In this document: positions 10,190 through 22,645 of the stretch, one piece after another
Layout of the letters: the number at the start of each line of letters is the position of its first letter
Position numbering within the stretch: the first letter of the stretch is position 1
Program-made: the position numbers and the translations under genes
The notes under the pieces: generated by a model
Told to the model about the DNA's origin: nothing
The model's input: the letters and a program-made list of their open reading frames with translations, nothing else
Database searches by the model: none
From: Sorghum bicolor
Lineage: Eukaryota; Streptophyta; Magnoliopsida; Poales; Poaceae
Reading direction: 5' to 3'
DNA length: 64,000 nt
Assembly: GCF_000003195.3 (NCBI RefSeq)
Contig: NC_012873.2
Span: 32,995,603-33,059,602, forward strand

Positions 10190-11927
10190 TTACTTCTCTA
10201 TTTTTCATATTTTTTTATCTTTTCTTTCGCTGTCTTAGGGCGCGCGCGCCGGGGGCTCGGCCGCCGGTGGGGGCGCGCGTGGCCGCGCGGCCGACGTCGT
10301 ATGGCGTCGAGGGCGGCGGCCACACATGGCGGCGGCGGGCGAGCTCGCGGGCTCGCGAGAGGTGGCGGGTGCGCGTGCAAGAACGAGAATAGAGGTGGCG
10401 GGCACACGGCGTACGGCGGGGTGGTGCTCGGGGTGGCGCTCGGCGCAAGGACGACGGCGGTAAGGACGACATGGACGAAGAAGACGATGGAGCGGCGGCG
10501 GTTAGAGCGAGATCGACGAGGGCTGCAATGGGGATGGAGGAAGAAGGGCTTTGCCCTTTATAGGGCAGGGCACCTTTATTCCAGGGACGAGCCACTGCCC
10601 GAGACTAAAGCGTCTTTAACCCCGGTGCAGCCAAGAATCGGGACTAAAGGTCCCAGTTCCTGGCCGGAACCAGGGCTAAAGACCCTTTAGTTCCTGGCGG
10701 TGGCTCGGCCCGGGACTAAAGATTTTTCACCAAATTATGGCGCCAGTTTAGGCGCCATAATTTGGTTTTCCCTTTTTTATTTTTCCTTTACATTGTTAAA
10801 TGCATTATAAATTAAATAAACATGATAAAATTGTTAAAAAATACACATTAGTTTTATTCTGCTCTACCCTCAGTTTTTCAAATATTTCCTATTATTCAAA
10901 ATAAATTTTATTTATAATGAATATTGTGTCAATGCAAAAATATAATGGCCAACTAAAATTTAAAAAATTGTTGGCTTTCGATAGATAGTTTGTTTTTGGG
11001 TTATTTAGACGTTAAACTTTTGTTTTTTTAATAATAATAATACAAATGCGCGATATGATTGTATAAATTTGAAATTTAAATTTTCAAAAGTTGTAAGGTG
11101 GATTTTGGAACCCTAGATGGCCTCAAATGGAAAACTCATGAATACAATGTTTGTTCCACTCATCAAGATCTACATTTTCTGTAATGGTCACATTTTCATT
11201 TGAAAAAGTTTGAATCACGCAATTTTGAAATTTGAAAGAATTCATAGCGAAACGCCGGTTTTCGGAACCATGGATGGTCTCAAATGGAAAACTCATGAAT
11301 ACCAATATTGCTCCACTCATCAAGATCTACATTTCACATATAGACTATTTTTGCATTTAACAAAGTGTTCGCAAAGTGTAGTTCAAAGTCCACACTTCCC
11401 ACGTATAGTTTCATATAGTTTGTGTAAGATTCAAGATTCGGTGAGTATTGCTTACATAAACTTTTCCGAATAGAAAAATGGTCTATATAAAAATTTTGGA
11501 TCTTGATGAGCTCTAACAACTTGGTATTCAAAAGATTTTCAATACAAGTCATTTTCTCCATCGTTTGACCAAGTTTGACCAAAGCCCGTCTTCGAATTTG
11601 AAAACATGTGCCTGGGACTCGATCAAATTTATCCAGATGAAAATATGGTCCATGTATGAAATGTAGGTCTTGATGATCTCTAACAACTTGGTATTCAAAA
11701 GTTTTCCATTTGAAGTCCTCACATGGGTCATTTGACCAAGTTTGACCAAAGTCAAAACTTTGGGTTTGACAAACACAAACTTTGACTGAGCCTTGGATGC
11801 CCTCAAATGGAAAACTCATGAATACAAAGTTTGTTACACTCATTAAGACCTACATTTCTCTAATGGCCACATTTTCATTTGAAAAATTTTGGACCACTCA
11901 ATTTTGAAATTTGAAAGAATTCATAGT
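10190..11927. mobile_element. CACTA-like transposon remnant
   Basis: The region has three parts. 10230-10550 is very GC-rich. 10580-10725 holds repeated GGGACTAAAG / CTTTAGTTCC motifs in both orientations, as seen in grass CACTA subterminal regions. 10790-11927 is AT-rich with long degenerate direct copies of a unit containing CAAATGGAAAACTCATGAA (near 11125, 11280 and 11800), plus partly inverted pieces (11500, 11670). No transposase or CACTA terminus was found, so the family is a moderate-confidence inference. ORFs in the GC-rich part look fortuitous. Confidence 0.45.
10729..10766. repeat. Perfect hairpin, 16-bp arms and 6-nt loop
   Basis: Arms at 10729-10744 and 10751-10766 are exact reverse complements (ACCAAATTATGGCGCC), with loop AGTTTA. 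It lies within the CACTA-like remnant. Confidence 0.8.
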
Positions 11928-12375
11928 TGTCACAAAACCGACCAAATTATAAGAGTTCAAGTGCAGAAACGATCAACTAGCAATCAAGTTTTCATACTTG
12001 AGCCCATATAATCCCGGTAGTCAACCGAAATCACGAAGGACTTCAAACCAACTTGCAACAAACCAAGATCGTAATAGTTCAATATAACACAGTGAATGTT
12101 ACATAGTCATTCATTGTCGTTGATGCGGCACCACATCGGAGTTAATTAGTTATTACAACCCAAGTTTGCAGTAGCGGAAGCAAAATATTTTACAACACAC
12201 ATTCCAAAGTTCTTGTTATTGCTAGAGTCTCATGCCATCCATCCAAAAGCAACAGGTACGAAGTTGTTAGAGAACTGTGCCCAACGGTTTAGTCCTCATC
12301 CCCAGCGGGATGGAGACAGGTCTTGCAGAAGCCATCATAAAAGATATCATCTGCAACAAGTTGGAATAAACCCTG
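11928..12375 (-). repeat. Partial LTR at the left edge of D
   Basis: It matches 13373-13820 of the middle LTR, beginning TGTCACAAAACC. It breaks off at CCCTG (12371-12375), where sequence jumps to the D internal region. Confidence 0.85.
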
Positions 12376-13372
12376 TGGTGGGACAACCCCCTTGCACAGC
12401 GAACCACTGCAAACCTCCTATCATGTCCACCTCCCACCAGGAATACTGAGGCGGCTCAGTACACCCTACAGACTGTAGCACCCTCCAGAGCAGTGTAGGA
12501 GTGCCAAACTCGCTCAAAAAGGTGCCATTGGGGCAAGGTGAAACAGGCACATCCATCTGTGGAAAGGAATAGGAATAACCATGGGTAAGAGAGGATTAAT
12601 TTAAGCAACATTTATTTGATTTAAAAGGAACGATATTGTAAGGGTAGGAGTAGGCAGAATGTATGTATGAATGAGATATGATGCATGCGCGAACCGTACG
12701 TCCTCACAAACTTAGAAAATTAATATTCTAACGAATATACGGTGGCATACATTCGTCTCTCGATACGATAACTATCGATTTACACGTGTGCTGTTAGAGT
12801 ACCTGCAGAAAACTTCATCGCAACCCAACAATTCCCAATATTTCACTCAAGAAAGCAGTAAACTAAGTGCACATTGCTTATACATGCCCAACATGCATAA
12901 ACAATGACACCACAGCTAACCGAGAAAAATAAATGCTCTCCAATTAAGTTTCTTTCGTGGTTCCATGGTTTGACATGTAACCACTTCAGAAAACCACCGC
13001 GAACACTCCCCTAGACCGCCGTTTGGACGATCATGCTCTCACAGCTCACACTTACCAGAGCGTAGGTGCGACGTTGCATAATTTAAATCTAGCGACATAT
13101 GCGGCTAATTCACATATGAAGGCTACCTCTACCATTAGACCACAGGGTAGCATAGTGTGGTCATCACACATCCATACCCGAGTACTGCCGGAGATGCATA
13201 AACAAAACCCCCAAGTCAATACTTATATAGCCACCTAGAGTCCTTATATGGGCAAGGAGGATTCGACCACTGGAATAATTAAGTATTGGTTTTCGCAATC
13301 TATTTAAAAATTCTTTTGTTTTTAAATACACAAACGCTGCATTTATATTGCTGAACTTGCTCCGATGCCAGC
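12376..13372 (-). pseudogene. Leftover 5' internal region and ORF0 start of a tandem D unit
   Basis: This stretch matches the region between D's right LTR and the early ORF0 (about 38998-39996). From the right it holds a mutated primer-binding site (TGGCATCGGAGCA, 13370 downwards), an untranslated leader and the first 57 or so codons of ORF0 from ATG 12556. Codon 55 is CAA (Gln) here, while the D and C copies have TAG. The reading then enters LTR sequence at the deletion joint near 12375. Confidence 0.8.
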
Positions 13373-16300
13373 TGTCACAGAACCAACCAAATTATAAGAG
13401 TTCGAGTGCAGAAACGATCAACTAGCAATCAAGTTTCCATACTTGAGCCCATATAATCCTGGTAGTCAACCGAAATCACGAAGGACTTCAAACCAACTTG
13501 CAACAAACCAATATCGTAATAGTTCAACATAACACAGCGAGTGTTACATAGTCATTCATTGTCGTCGATGCGGCACCACATCGGAGTTAATTAGTTATTA
13601 CAACCCAAGTTTGCAGTAGCGGAAGCAAAATATTTTACAACACACATTCCAAAGTTCTTGTTATTGCCAGAGTCTCATGCCATCCATCCAAAAGCAATAG
13701 GTACGAAGTTGTTAGAGAACCGTGCCCAACGGTTTAGTCCTCATCCCCAGCGGGATGGAGACAGGTCTTGCAGAAGCCATCATAAAAGATATCATCTGCA
13801 ACAGGTGAGAATAAACCCTGAGTATGAGGATGTACTTAGCTAGACTTACCCGTCTAGTAAACTATAAAAGACAACAAGGATCATGCAAGGCTATTATAAA
13901 GTGTAGCTGGCTTGACTCAACATTTGCCAAAAGCTCAAGTGATTACTATCCCATTTGTAAAGGCATCATATTAATCTTTATTAACATAGCACTAGATTAG
14001 CACCTGTACGAAAGCACTTCACATTGATTAATACAAACAATAATAACCGTATCAAGTTCATCATATGCTCTTCCTTGCTATCATCATTATCACGAACCAT
14101 TGTTCTTTAGTGAATGCTACGCTTGCCGCTGCACTGTCAAGTTCTCACTATCCAGGAGAGATGGCGATTCGAATCGATTCCTGGTTATTCCTAGCACTCA
14201 CCCAAGCATCCCCCGTTGGAGAGCAAACGGGTCACCTTTAGTATGACTCAGGAATCGCGGCTCCGATCAGCACCGCACTCCCAGGGCTACCACTCTGCCA
14301 GGAAGGTCTGGACTTTCAACTCACCTGCCTTTGGTCTTACGCCAATGGTCCCCCGCACACCGCACTTCCTCCGAAAGTGCGCACTTTATACTTGCCGGTC
14401 TTCCGGCCTGAGTCATACTAGTAGGCTTCACGGTCGGAACAAGTTATCCGGCCAACTAAGTGTTAGGCATGCGTTCAACATGACAAGAGGACGTGCAACG
14501 ATCGGTCCTTAGCTGCCACAGACGGAGTTACTACAACCTTGCAAAACTCAGCCCGGCTTAAGTCATTTTAATCAGGTTCTTTCCACGATAGCACATATAG
14601 ACAATCGTGATCCGACACAACCCTATCTCACGCAGGTGACAGGATATCACCTGACTTCTACCGATTTAAGCATGGCTAAGCTGCTACTCGATAGATTTAA
14701 TGCAGCAAGGGTTTCATCACAACTCCTATACGTAATGCATCAATAGATATAACATATTCAAGTAAACTTTCGAAATTAAAGTGGGAGACTTAAGATGCTC
14801 CGGGGCTAGCCTTTCACGAACGAGGCTGGCTCCTGATTAGGGCACTCGATTTCCTCTTCGGGCTCCTCATGTCCGGCTGGCTGGACCTCCGCCTCCGGAT
14901 TGATCAACTGGTCTTCGGGATTCACCATGTTGGGCTCGAACGAGGTCGCCGCTTCCGATGCACCTATTGCATGCACGATGAATAAGAATGTGTCCATCCT
15001 AGATGAGGATGAATGCTTGATAACATAATTAGAACTTCACTGGACACTCATTTATGGAGTAACTCTCATTACAAGTTCACACAAGATGATTAACTACTGA
15101 GCAAGGTTACCAAGTTAAACTACAAACAGCAAGCATCCCATAACAGAACAGCTCAGTAAACAGATCATAACTATTGCTATATAGATCCAACAAACATGAA
15201 TGAGGACATTCAGGAAAGCTTATGAAATTTTCTATATTTCATCTTTAGACATCACAGCTGGATTCCGAAGTTAAACAGGTCAATTAAACAATGTTCCAGG
15301 TTCTGCCCCAGAAAAACAGAGAACATCTATTTCTGGAACCCAACTTGGAAGAGCCATAACTTTTAGACTATTGGACCAAATGATCCCAAATTTAAACCAC
15401 AGCTAGTTCATAAAGTTTACAACAACTTTGATTTATACAAGTCTTCCAGAAAACCAAGTTATCATTAAGCAAACGTTAGATTACTCCCTTGCGGTCCAGA
15501 ACAGCTTTTAACCCTCTAATTAATTATTTGATGACATAGCCAAAATATATTTAGTGCCAACCAAATGGCTTACAAGCAAAAGTATACCCTAAGGTTGCTA
15601 GAGCATCACATGCTAACCACTAAACACCCAATAACATGGCACTTATTAATTTAATTCCATAAAGGGACATAATTACAAGCTACCAGCAAAAGTACTCAGA
15701 AAAATCTACAACAATTACAGAAACACAAGCATGCCATCTACACATTGCCATAAAAATTTCAGAGCAATTTCACATGCCAAACTTAAGATAAGTATTTAAC
15801 AAGTATCAAAGTCCTTATTTCATAAATTAAGAAACATGGCTTAGGTAGTGTCAAACAACAGATTTCAGATTATTTACATGTTACTATTACCATAAACAAG
15901 CTTGACACCAAAATAGATTACCAGCATAAGCATAAATCATTTATTATGATTTAATTAAGAAAACAAGCCATAGAACCAACATAAATACATATCATTGATA
16001 CATTACTCCAAAAATCATGAAATATTTATCATAGCATTCTAATACCACACGGAGCATAGCATAAAAATTTCATAGCAAAAGGAGCAGTATATCAACAGAT
16101 ATGAATTTACACATAAATAACAAGATTAAATCATAACAATTATTTTTCCCAGAAAACATGGTACATTTTATATTTTTATTAAAAACTAGCCATCTCAAGG
16201 AACATCACAAAATTTATGTCACAAATTTCGGATCAAAGGAACTAGAGATATGATTTTTGCAAAAACAACACAAACCCTAAATCAAACAAAGGAGAAAGAG

Positions 16301-17733
16301 AGACTGACAGGAGGACCCTGGAGGTCAACGGACGCCACACGTAAGTGACCCGAGAGCAGAGGCGCGACTTGACCGCTGGAGATCTCGTCGACGGCGAGGT
16401 CTCGATGACGGCCAAGAGCGCCATCGTGCTCCTCACTCCATTCTGCACCGATTGGTACCAGAAACCCTAACTCTACCGCACCCTAGGTACCTCGCCCTCG
16501 CGAATGGCGGCACGGCGGTGGTGTGCGGCCGACTGCCGGCGTCTCTGGTCGGAGACTGGGCGAAAGAGGACTCGGACAAGCATCAACATGACTTAGCGGA
16601 GCTTTTGGGACAAGAATGAGGAGAAATGGTGGACTACAGAGCCCTGGCCACGACACCGGTGACCATGGCGGAGCTCCGGCGAGGTAAGCTCGCGACGGAG
16701 AAGACAATGTGGGCTCACAGAGGCTCGACAGCCGCAACCAACTCGATGACGGGGAAGCGGGGAAGCTGGCGGAGCTCTGGGCGGAGTCGCTCGGCCGGAG
16801 GTGCTGAGACGTGAGCGCGCGAGCTCACCGAAGCAGCAGCGGCAACGCGGAGAAGACGTCGAGCGCGAGAGAGGGTGGACTGGAGTGAAAATGGCGCTGT
16901 CCACACAACCGGGGGCGTCGTGGCGAGCTGTAGGACACGCTGAGGACTGACGAGTGGGACTAACGGTGACATACGGACGCCACGAGTCGAGACACGCGGC
17001 GTCACCGGCGAGCTCTCCTCTGCTGACGCCGTTTCGATTCAGTTTCAGAGCTGACTGAAACTTAATTTTGGACTTCGATGATCTCCTAAACCATTCGATG
17101 ATTTTGCTGGCTAATTGCTCCATGCTATAGAGCTACATGAGAACTCCAACATTGCTTACAAGATCAAGGTTTGATTCGGCCTAGATTTCAAACTGGGAGC
17201 TAAACAAAACATCCTCGAGCAAACTGTTGCAATCCCAGACTTGGAAAATTTTCCAAGTGTTGGAAACAGCCCCAAATATGCCTTGTGGGCCATTTTTCAG
17301 CTAGATGTTATCATTTTCATGAGATGGACATAAAACAACTTTTGTTCCTTATAAAATTTGCTACAACGTTGCTGTAGAAAGTGTTGACATGCAAACACTT
17401 TATGAAACACTTTTTAAAAGCTTAAGCAAAAGAGGTTTGTAGGGCCTATACATGGAAGTATGACTTAAGTACTTAATTTGGAGAAGTGATCAACATGAAC
17501 ATTGTTCCAAAGGTTGAGTTAAGCATAGAAAAACTATTTACTAAGGCATAGCACACAAACATGGGCATGGTATAAGTAAACACAAGCATACGAAGTATAT
17601 TTAAGCAAGTTGAAACGCACTTTAGCATAAAATGACATGACTCAAGGTAGATGATGATCATGATATGCTTAAGTAGATGATGATGCTCATGTTATGCATG
17701 TGATTGATGCAACCATAACACTGGGGTATTACA
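13373..17733 (-). repeat. Middle LTR of element D (4361 bp)
   Basis: On the - strand it starts TGTAATACCCC (17733) and ends TTCTGTGACA (13373). It is followed on the left by a primer-binding site and on the right by a polypurine tract, so it served both as 3' LTR of one unit and 5' LTR of the next. It contains a GC-rich block (16300-17030) and the small acidic reading frame at 14806-14997. No other gene is supported; the remaining ORFs are short and unshared. Confidence 0.9.
14806..14997 (-). CDS. Small acidic ORF inside D's middle LTR
   Basis: The predicted 63-residue peptide shares its ATG, frame and motif order with copies in D's right LTR and both C LTRs: AIGAS near the start, NPE.EVQ and EEPE in the middle, IECPN and ASFVKG at the end. 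It is rich in Glu and Pro. Function is unknown, and no known domain is recognised. The 3' splice-like AATAG just before GGTGCATCG leaves open that part of it is an exon of a spliced transcript. Confidence 0.4.
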   Translation of the reverse strand: MDTFLFIVHAIGASEAATSFEPNMVNPEDQLINPEAEVQPAGHEEPEEEIECPNQEPASFVKG

Positions 17734-17755
17734 GCCCTCCCCCCTTACAAAAATC
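17734..17755 (-). other. Polypurine tract of element D
   Basis: On the - strand the sequence GTAAGGGGGGAGGGC lies directly before the LTR start TGTAATACC. C carries the same tract at 29275-29287. Confidence 0.75.
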
Positions 17756-17775
17756 TCGTCCCGAGATTTGGAAGC

Positions 17776-18118
17776 TTACTGATTTTCGAAGAAGGTTTTA
17801 TAAACTTCTTTTAAATAGTCCTCCGTTTCCCAAGTGGCATCTTCCTCCCCGTGGTTACTCCACAACACTTTGTAGAACTTAACCACACGATTACGAGTCA
17901 CCCGTTCCTTGAGGTCGACCACCGCTACAAGTTTCTCTTCATACACCAAGTCAGATTTCAACTTGATATCCTGAACTTCCACTCGTTCCTTCGGAACTCG
18001 AAGGCATTTCTTCAATTGTGATACGTGAAAAATAGGAAAAATAGCTCGAAGCTCAATTGGTAGTTGAACTTTGTATGATACGTTCCCTTTTCTCTCGAGA
18101 ATCCGATAAGGTCCTACA
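17776..18118 (-). pseudogene. D pol C-terminus with chromodomain, severed by element C
   Basis: This is the end of integrase (GPYRILERKGNVSYKV, FHVSQLKKCLRVP) followed by a chromodomain-like segment (VVKFYKVLWSNHGEEDATWE, TEDYLKEVY) and stop. Chromodomains guide chromovirus integration to marked chromatin. The upstream part of the protein continues at 33892 beyond element C, which entered between the codons for RYV and GPY. Confidence 0.88.
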
Positions 18119-21100
18119 TGTAACACCCCAGTGTTGTGGTTGCATTGATCATGTGCATAGCATGAGCATCATCATCTACTCAAAGCATATCATAATCATC
18201 ATCTATCTTGAGCCATGTCATTCTATGCAAAATGTGATTTAAATTGCTTAAATAGGCTTCCTATGCTTATGTTTGAGTGAACCATGCTTGTGTTTGTGCT
18301 CTATGCCTTGGTAATTAGTTTATCTATGCTTAACTTAACATTGGGAATAATGTTCATGTTGATCACTTCTCCAAAATATGCCTTTAAGTCATACTTGTGC
18401 TAATAGGCCCTAGAAACCTCTTTTGCTTAGGCTTTTAAAAAGTGTTTCATAAAATGTTTGCATGTCAAAACTTCCTATAGCAAAGTTGTAGAAAATTTTA
18501 TAAGGAACAACAGTTATTTTATGGCCATCTCATGAAAATGATCACAAATAGCTCAAAAGTGACCCACAAGGCAGATTTGGGGCTGTTTCCAACACTTAGA
18601 GAAATTTTCTAAGTATGGGGACGCCATAGTTTGCTTGATCGATTTTGGGAATCTTATATCTCCCAATCCAGGCCGATCTGGCTTTTACTCCAATTGACAA
18701 AGTTGTAGAACTCAGTTGGTACTCCAACTTTGTCAACTACACCATCTCCTAACTCGCTCTGGTTTGGGAGCTTTTCGTCGACGAAGTTGCTCTGTCAGTC
18801 GATGATCGCGAGTTTCGTTTCACAGCTGAGCTCGCCGGCGTGGATGTCCCGATCGACACCTGTCCGCCAGATGTCGCCCGTACGCCGGCGATGGCCCCGC
18901 TCGTCAGCTCCCAGCGCGCGCATGACGTCCACGGCGTCGCCCCGAGCAGAGTGGACGCGTCCACTTCCGCTCTGCCTCGCCCCTCTCGCCAGAAACGTGG
19001 CCGCCGTGAGCTCTCCGTCGCGAGCTTACTCCGGCGAGCTCGCGCGCGTTCCTTGCTGCGCCATTGCTCACCAAACTTCACCCAAAGCTTCGCCGTGAAC
19101 CGCTCTCCATTCTCCACCTTCTAACTCGCCGCGAAATCCACCGGTGAGCCGCCATTCCCTTCTTCCCCCAAATCGGGTCGTCGTGACCACCTTTTTCGGC
19201 GAGCTCAATGCCGAGCCCGGTGAAGCCTCTTGTCTCCTCTGGTCAGGTCGTAGAGGTAGAGTAGGTCCTTAGCGAGCGTTTGCGCCACTTGGTAGACGCT
19301 CTACCGAGCTCTCCGTCGCTGGACACAATGCGCAGCGCCGCCGTGTTTCCGGCGGAGATTGGTGCTCTTGTGGCCAGTGTGTTCCACGAAGTTTCAAGCT
19401 AAGCCGCGTACCTAGGAAGCTCCGCCGTAGTTCGCTGGTGCTGTAGAAGGTCTTAGGTCACGCTCTACCGGCCTGAGGGCTCCGGCGTAACGCCGAGCAC
19501 CTCCGCCGAGCCGCCATCGTCGACGGCGAGCCCCTTCTGGTGGCTCCGCCGTGGGAATAAGGGGGTCAATCGAGTCGCTAGAGTCTGGGGATCACGTTGG
19601 TGCCCTTGGTTTGGCCGGAGACCTCGCCGTCGCGGAGAAATCGCCGGCGAAAGTCGCCTCGGCCGTGAGGAAGACGACCCTGACAGGCGGGGTCCACTGT
19701 CAGCGTCACTCTCCTTCCCTCCTTTTCTTTTATTCAAAATCCTGATGGCTAGTTTTTAATAAAAATATAAAATGAACCATGTTTTCTGGGAAAATATTTA
19801 TTAAGGAATTAATCTTGTTATTCATGGATAAATTCATATCTCTTGTTATACTGCTTAGTTTGCTATGAAAATTTTATGGTGGTCTCTGTATGGTACTAGA
19901 GTGCTTTGATAAATATGTCAAGATTTTTGGAACAATGCAGCTTTGATATGTAATTTATGATTGAAATATGGCTTGTTTCCTTGATTAAATTATATAAAAT
20001 AATTGGTGCTTATGCTGGTGTTCTACTTTGGTGATAAACTTGCTTATGGCATTCATATTATGTAAATAATCTGAAATCTGCTGTTTGACACAATATAAGT
20101 CATGTTTCCTAATTTATGAAATAAACCACTTGTTGCATGTTAAATGCATATCTTTATTTTGGTATGTGCAATTGCTCTGAAATTTTTATGGTGATGCTTT
20201 CATGCTATACTTGTGCTCCTGTAATTTTTATAGATTTTTCTGGGCACTTTGACTAAGCATCTTGTAATTATGCTCTTTGCTAGAATTAATTAATAAATGC
20301 CTTGTTAAGTATATATATGAGGGTCATCATCTGGTGTTCTGGTAACCTTGTGATATGATTGTGCTCATAAGCCATGTGGTTGGCATGGTTTATGTTTTGG
20401 TCATGTCATCAAATAATTAATTCTAGGGTTAAAAGCTGTTCTGGACAGCAAGGGAGTAATTTAACTTTTGCTTAATGATAACTTAGTTGTCTGGGAAACT
20501 TGTCTAAATCTAAGTTGTTATAAACTTATTGATCTAACTGGGTTTAATTGTGGAGTCATTTGGCCTAGTAGTTTGAAAGTTATAGCTGTTCTAAGTTAGA
20601 TTCCAGAAATTGGTGCTCTCTGTTTTTCTGGGACAGAACCTGGAACTTTGTTTAAATGATTGGTTTAATATATGAATCTTGCTGTGATGTTTAAAGATGA
20701 ATTGTAGACAATTTCATAAGCTTTCCAGAATGTATTCACTTATGTTTGTTGGATCTGTCTATCATTAGTTATGATTTATTTACTGAGTTACTCCTGTTTT
20801 ATGTTGCTTGCTGTTGTAGTGTCATGGTAAGTTTTGGACTAGGTTAACTTGTTAGCTTGTGTGAACTTGTTATAACTGTGTACTCCGTAAATGAGTGCCC
20901 AGTGAATCCATTATGTTATCAAGCATTCATTCTTTTATATGCACACCTTCTTATTCACCGAACATGCAATAGGTGCATCGGACACGGCAGTCTCCTTCGA
21001 TCTGCAAGGGTTTCCTGAAGGTCAGGAGGGCAACCCGGAAGTGGAGGTCCAGCAAGTCAGACTCGAGGAGCCCGAAGGAGAAGAAGTTGAGTGCCCAAAT

Positions 21101-22630
21101 CACGAGCCAGCTTCGTTCGTGAAAGGCAAGCCCCGGAGCATTCTAAGCCTCCCTTTACTTTTGAAAGTTTATTTAATATGTTATATATATTGCTGCATTA
21201 AGTATATGAGTTGTGATGAAACCTTTGCTGCATTTTACTCAATCCTTGTCCAGATATCTTTCCACTACCTGGTTATAGAGTTAGGATCGAGTAGCAGCTT
21301 AGCCATGCTTTAATCGGTAGAAGTCGGGTGATATCCTGTCACCTGCGCGATATAGGGTTATGTCGGATCACGATGGTCTATATGTGCTATCGTGGATGGA
21401 ACCTGATTAATTTGACTTAAGCCGGGCAGAGTTTTGCAAGTTTGTAGTAACTCCGTCTGTGGCAGCTAAGGACCGATCGTTGTACGTCCTCTTGTCATGT
21501 TGAACGCATGCCTAACACTTAGTTGGCCGGATAACTCGTTCCGACCACGAAGCCGAGTAGTATGACTCAGGCCGGAAGACCGGCAAGTATAAAGTGCGCA
21601 CTACCGGAGGAAGTGTGGTGTGCGGGGGACCATTGGCGTAAGCCCAAAGGCAGGTGAGTTAAAATTCCTGACCTCTCTGGCAGAGTGGTAGCCCTGGGAG
21701 TGCGGCACTGATCGGAGCCGCGATTCCTGACTTGTACCAAAGGTGACCCGTTGGCTCTCCGACGGAGGATGCTTGGGTGAGTGCTAGGAATAACCCTCCA
21801 GCTGGATAGGAATTCGATTCGAATCGCCGTCTCTCCCGGTCAGTGAGAACTTGACAGAGCAGCGGCAAGCGTAGCTTTCACTAATGAACTTGGTTCATGA
21901 TATTGATGATAGCAAGAGGAAAATATGATGAACTTGATATGGTTATTATTGCTTGTAATAATCAAGTGATGTGTTGTAGTACAGGTGCTAATCTAGTGGT
22001 AGGCTGATGATAAATAAAAATGATGCTCTTACATTGGGTTAGTCTTAATAAAGGCATTTGGCAAAAATGTCGAGTCAACCAGCTCTACTTTTATATCTTA
22101 GCCGTGCATGATCCTTGGTGTCTTTTATGTTTTACTAGATGGGTAAGTCTAGCTGAGTACATCCTCGTACTCAGGGTTTATTCCCACCTGTTGCATATCA
22201 CATCTTTTATGACGGCTTCTGCAAGACCTGTCTCCATCCCGCTGGGGATGAGGACTAACCGTCGGGCACGGTTCTCTAACAATCTCGTATCTGATGCTTT
22301 TGGAAGGATGGCATAGACTCTGGCAGTAACTCGAACTTAAGAAGTGAATTTGGAAAGTATGTGTGTAACTATTTTGCTTCCGCTACTTCGAACTTGTGTT
22401 GTAATAACTTAATAACTCCGTTGTGGTGCCGCTTCGATGGCAATGAATGACTATGTAACATTCGCTATGTTTATGTTGAATTATTACGATCTTGGTTTGT
22501 TGCGAGTTGGTTTGAAGTCCTTCGTGATTTCAATTGACTACCGGGATTATATGGGCGCAAGTTTGGAAACTAGATTGCTTGGCGATCGTTTCTACACTTG
22601 AACTCTTATAATTTGGTCGGTTCTGTGACA
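18119..22630 (+). repeat. 5' LTR of element C (4512 bp)
   Basis: It starts TGTAACACCCC and ends TTCTGTGACA. A GC-rich block (18770-19730) and the small acidic reading frame (20939 onwards) lie within. Relative to the 3' LTR it lacks 82 bp at the point matching 30920-31001, between two GAT triplets. D's LTR has related sequence there, so the 5' LTR lost it. Confidence 0.95.
20939..21313 (+). CDS. Small acidic ORF inside C's 5' LTR
   Basis: The ORF opens with MHTFLF and continues with AIGAS, FPEGQEGNPEVEVQ, EEPEGEEVECPN and ASFVKGKPRSI, then a hydrophobic tail unlike D's short end. Compared with D's copy at 61221-61442, indels are whole codons and many differences are synonymous, which suggests the frame has been under selection. 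No known family is recognised. The conserved part ends near 21150; the later codons are probably fortuitous. Confidence 0.42.
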   Translation: MHTFLFTEHAIGASDTAVSFDLQGFPEGQEGNPEVEVQQVRLEEPEGEEVECPNHEPASFVKGKPRSILSLPLLLKVYLICYIYCCIKYMSCDETFAAFYSILVQISFHYLVIELGSSSSLAML

Positions 22631-22632
22631 GC

Positions 22633-22645
22633 TGGTATCAGAGCA
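22633..22645 (+). other. Primer-binding site of element C
   Basis: TGGTATCAGAGCA, two bases after the 5' LTR, is complementary to the 3' end of plant initiator tRNA-Met, the usual primer of chromoviruses. D has it in mutated form. Confidence 0.88.

Noticed and set aside
10215..10690. Arg/Pro-rich ORFs on both strands in the GC-rich part of the CACTA-like remnant
   Set aside because: Composition-driven, overlapping on opposite strands, no recognisable domain.
16483..17123. Long ORFs in the GC-rich block of D's middle LTR
   Set aside because: They lie in high-GC sequence where open frames arise by chance, and the frames are not kept in the C LTRs.
18730..19124. ORFs on both strands in the GC-rich block of C's LTRs (also at 29922-30297)
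   Set aside because: Overlapping frames on both strands, similarity explained by LTR identity, no domain and no colinear frame in D.
21659..21868. Antisense peptide in C's LTR resembling one at 60453-60719 in D
   Set aside because: The DNA itself is highly similar there and D's middle LTR breaks the frame, so this looks like nucleotide-level conservation, not a protein.
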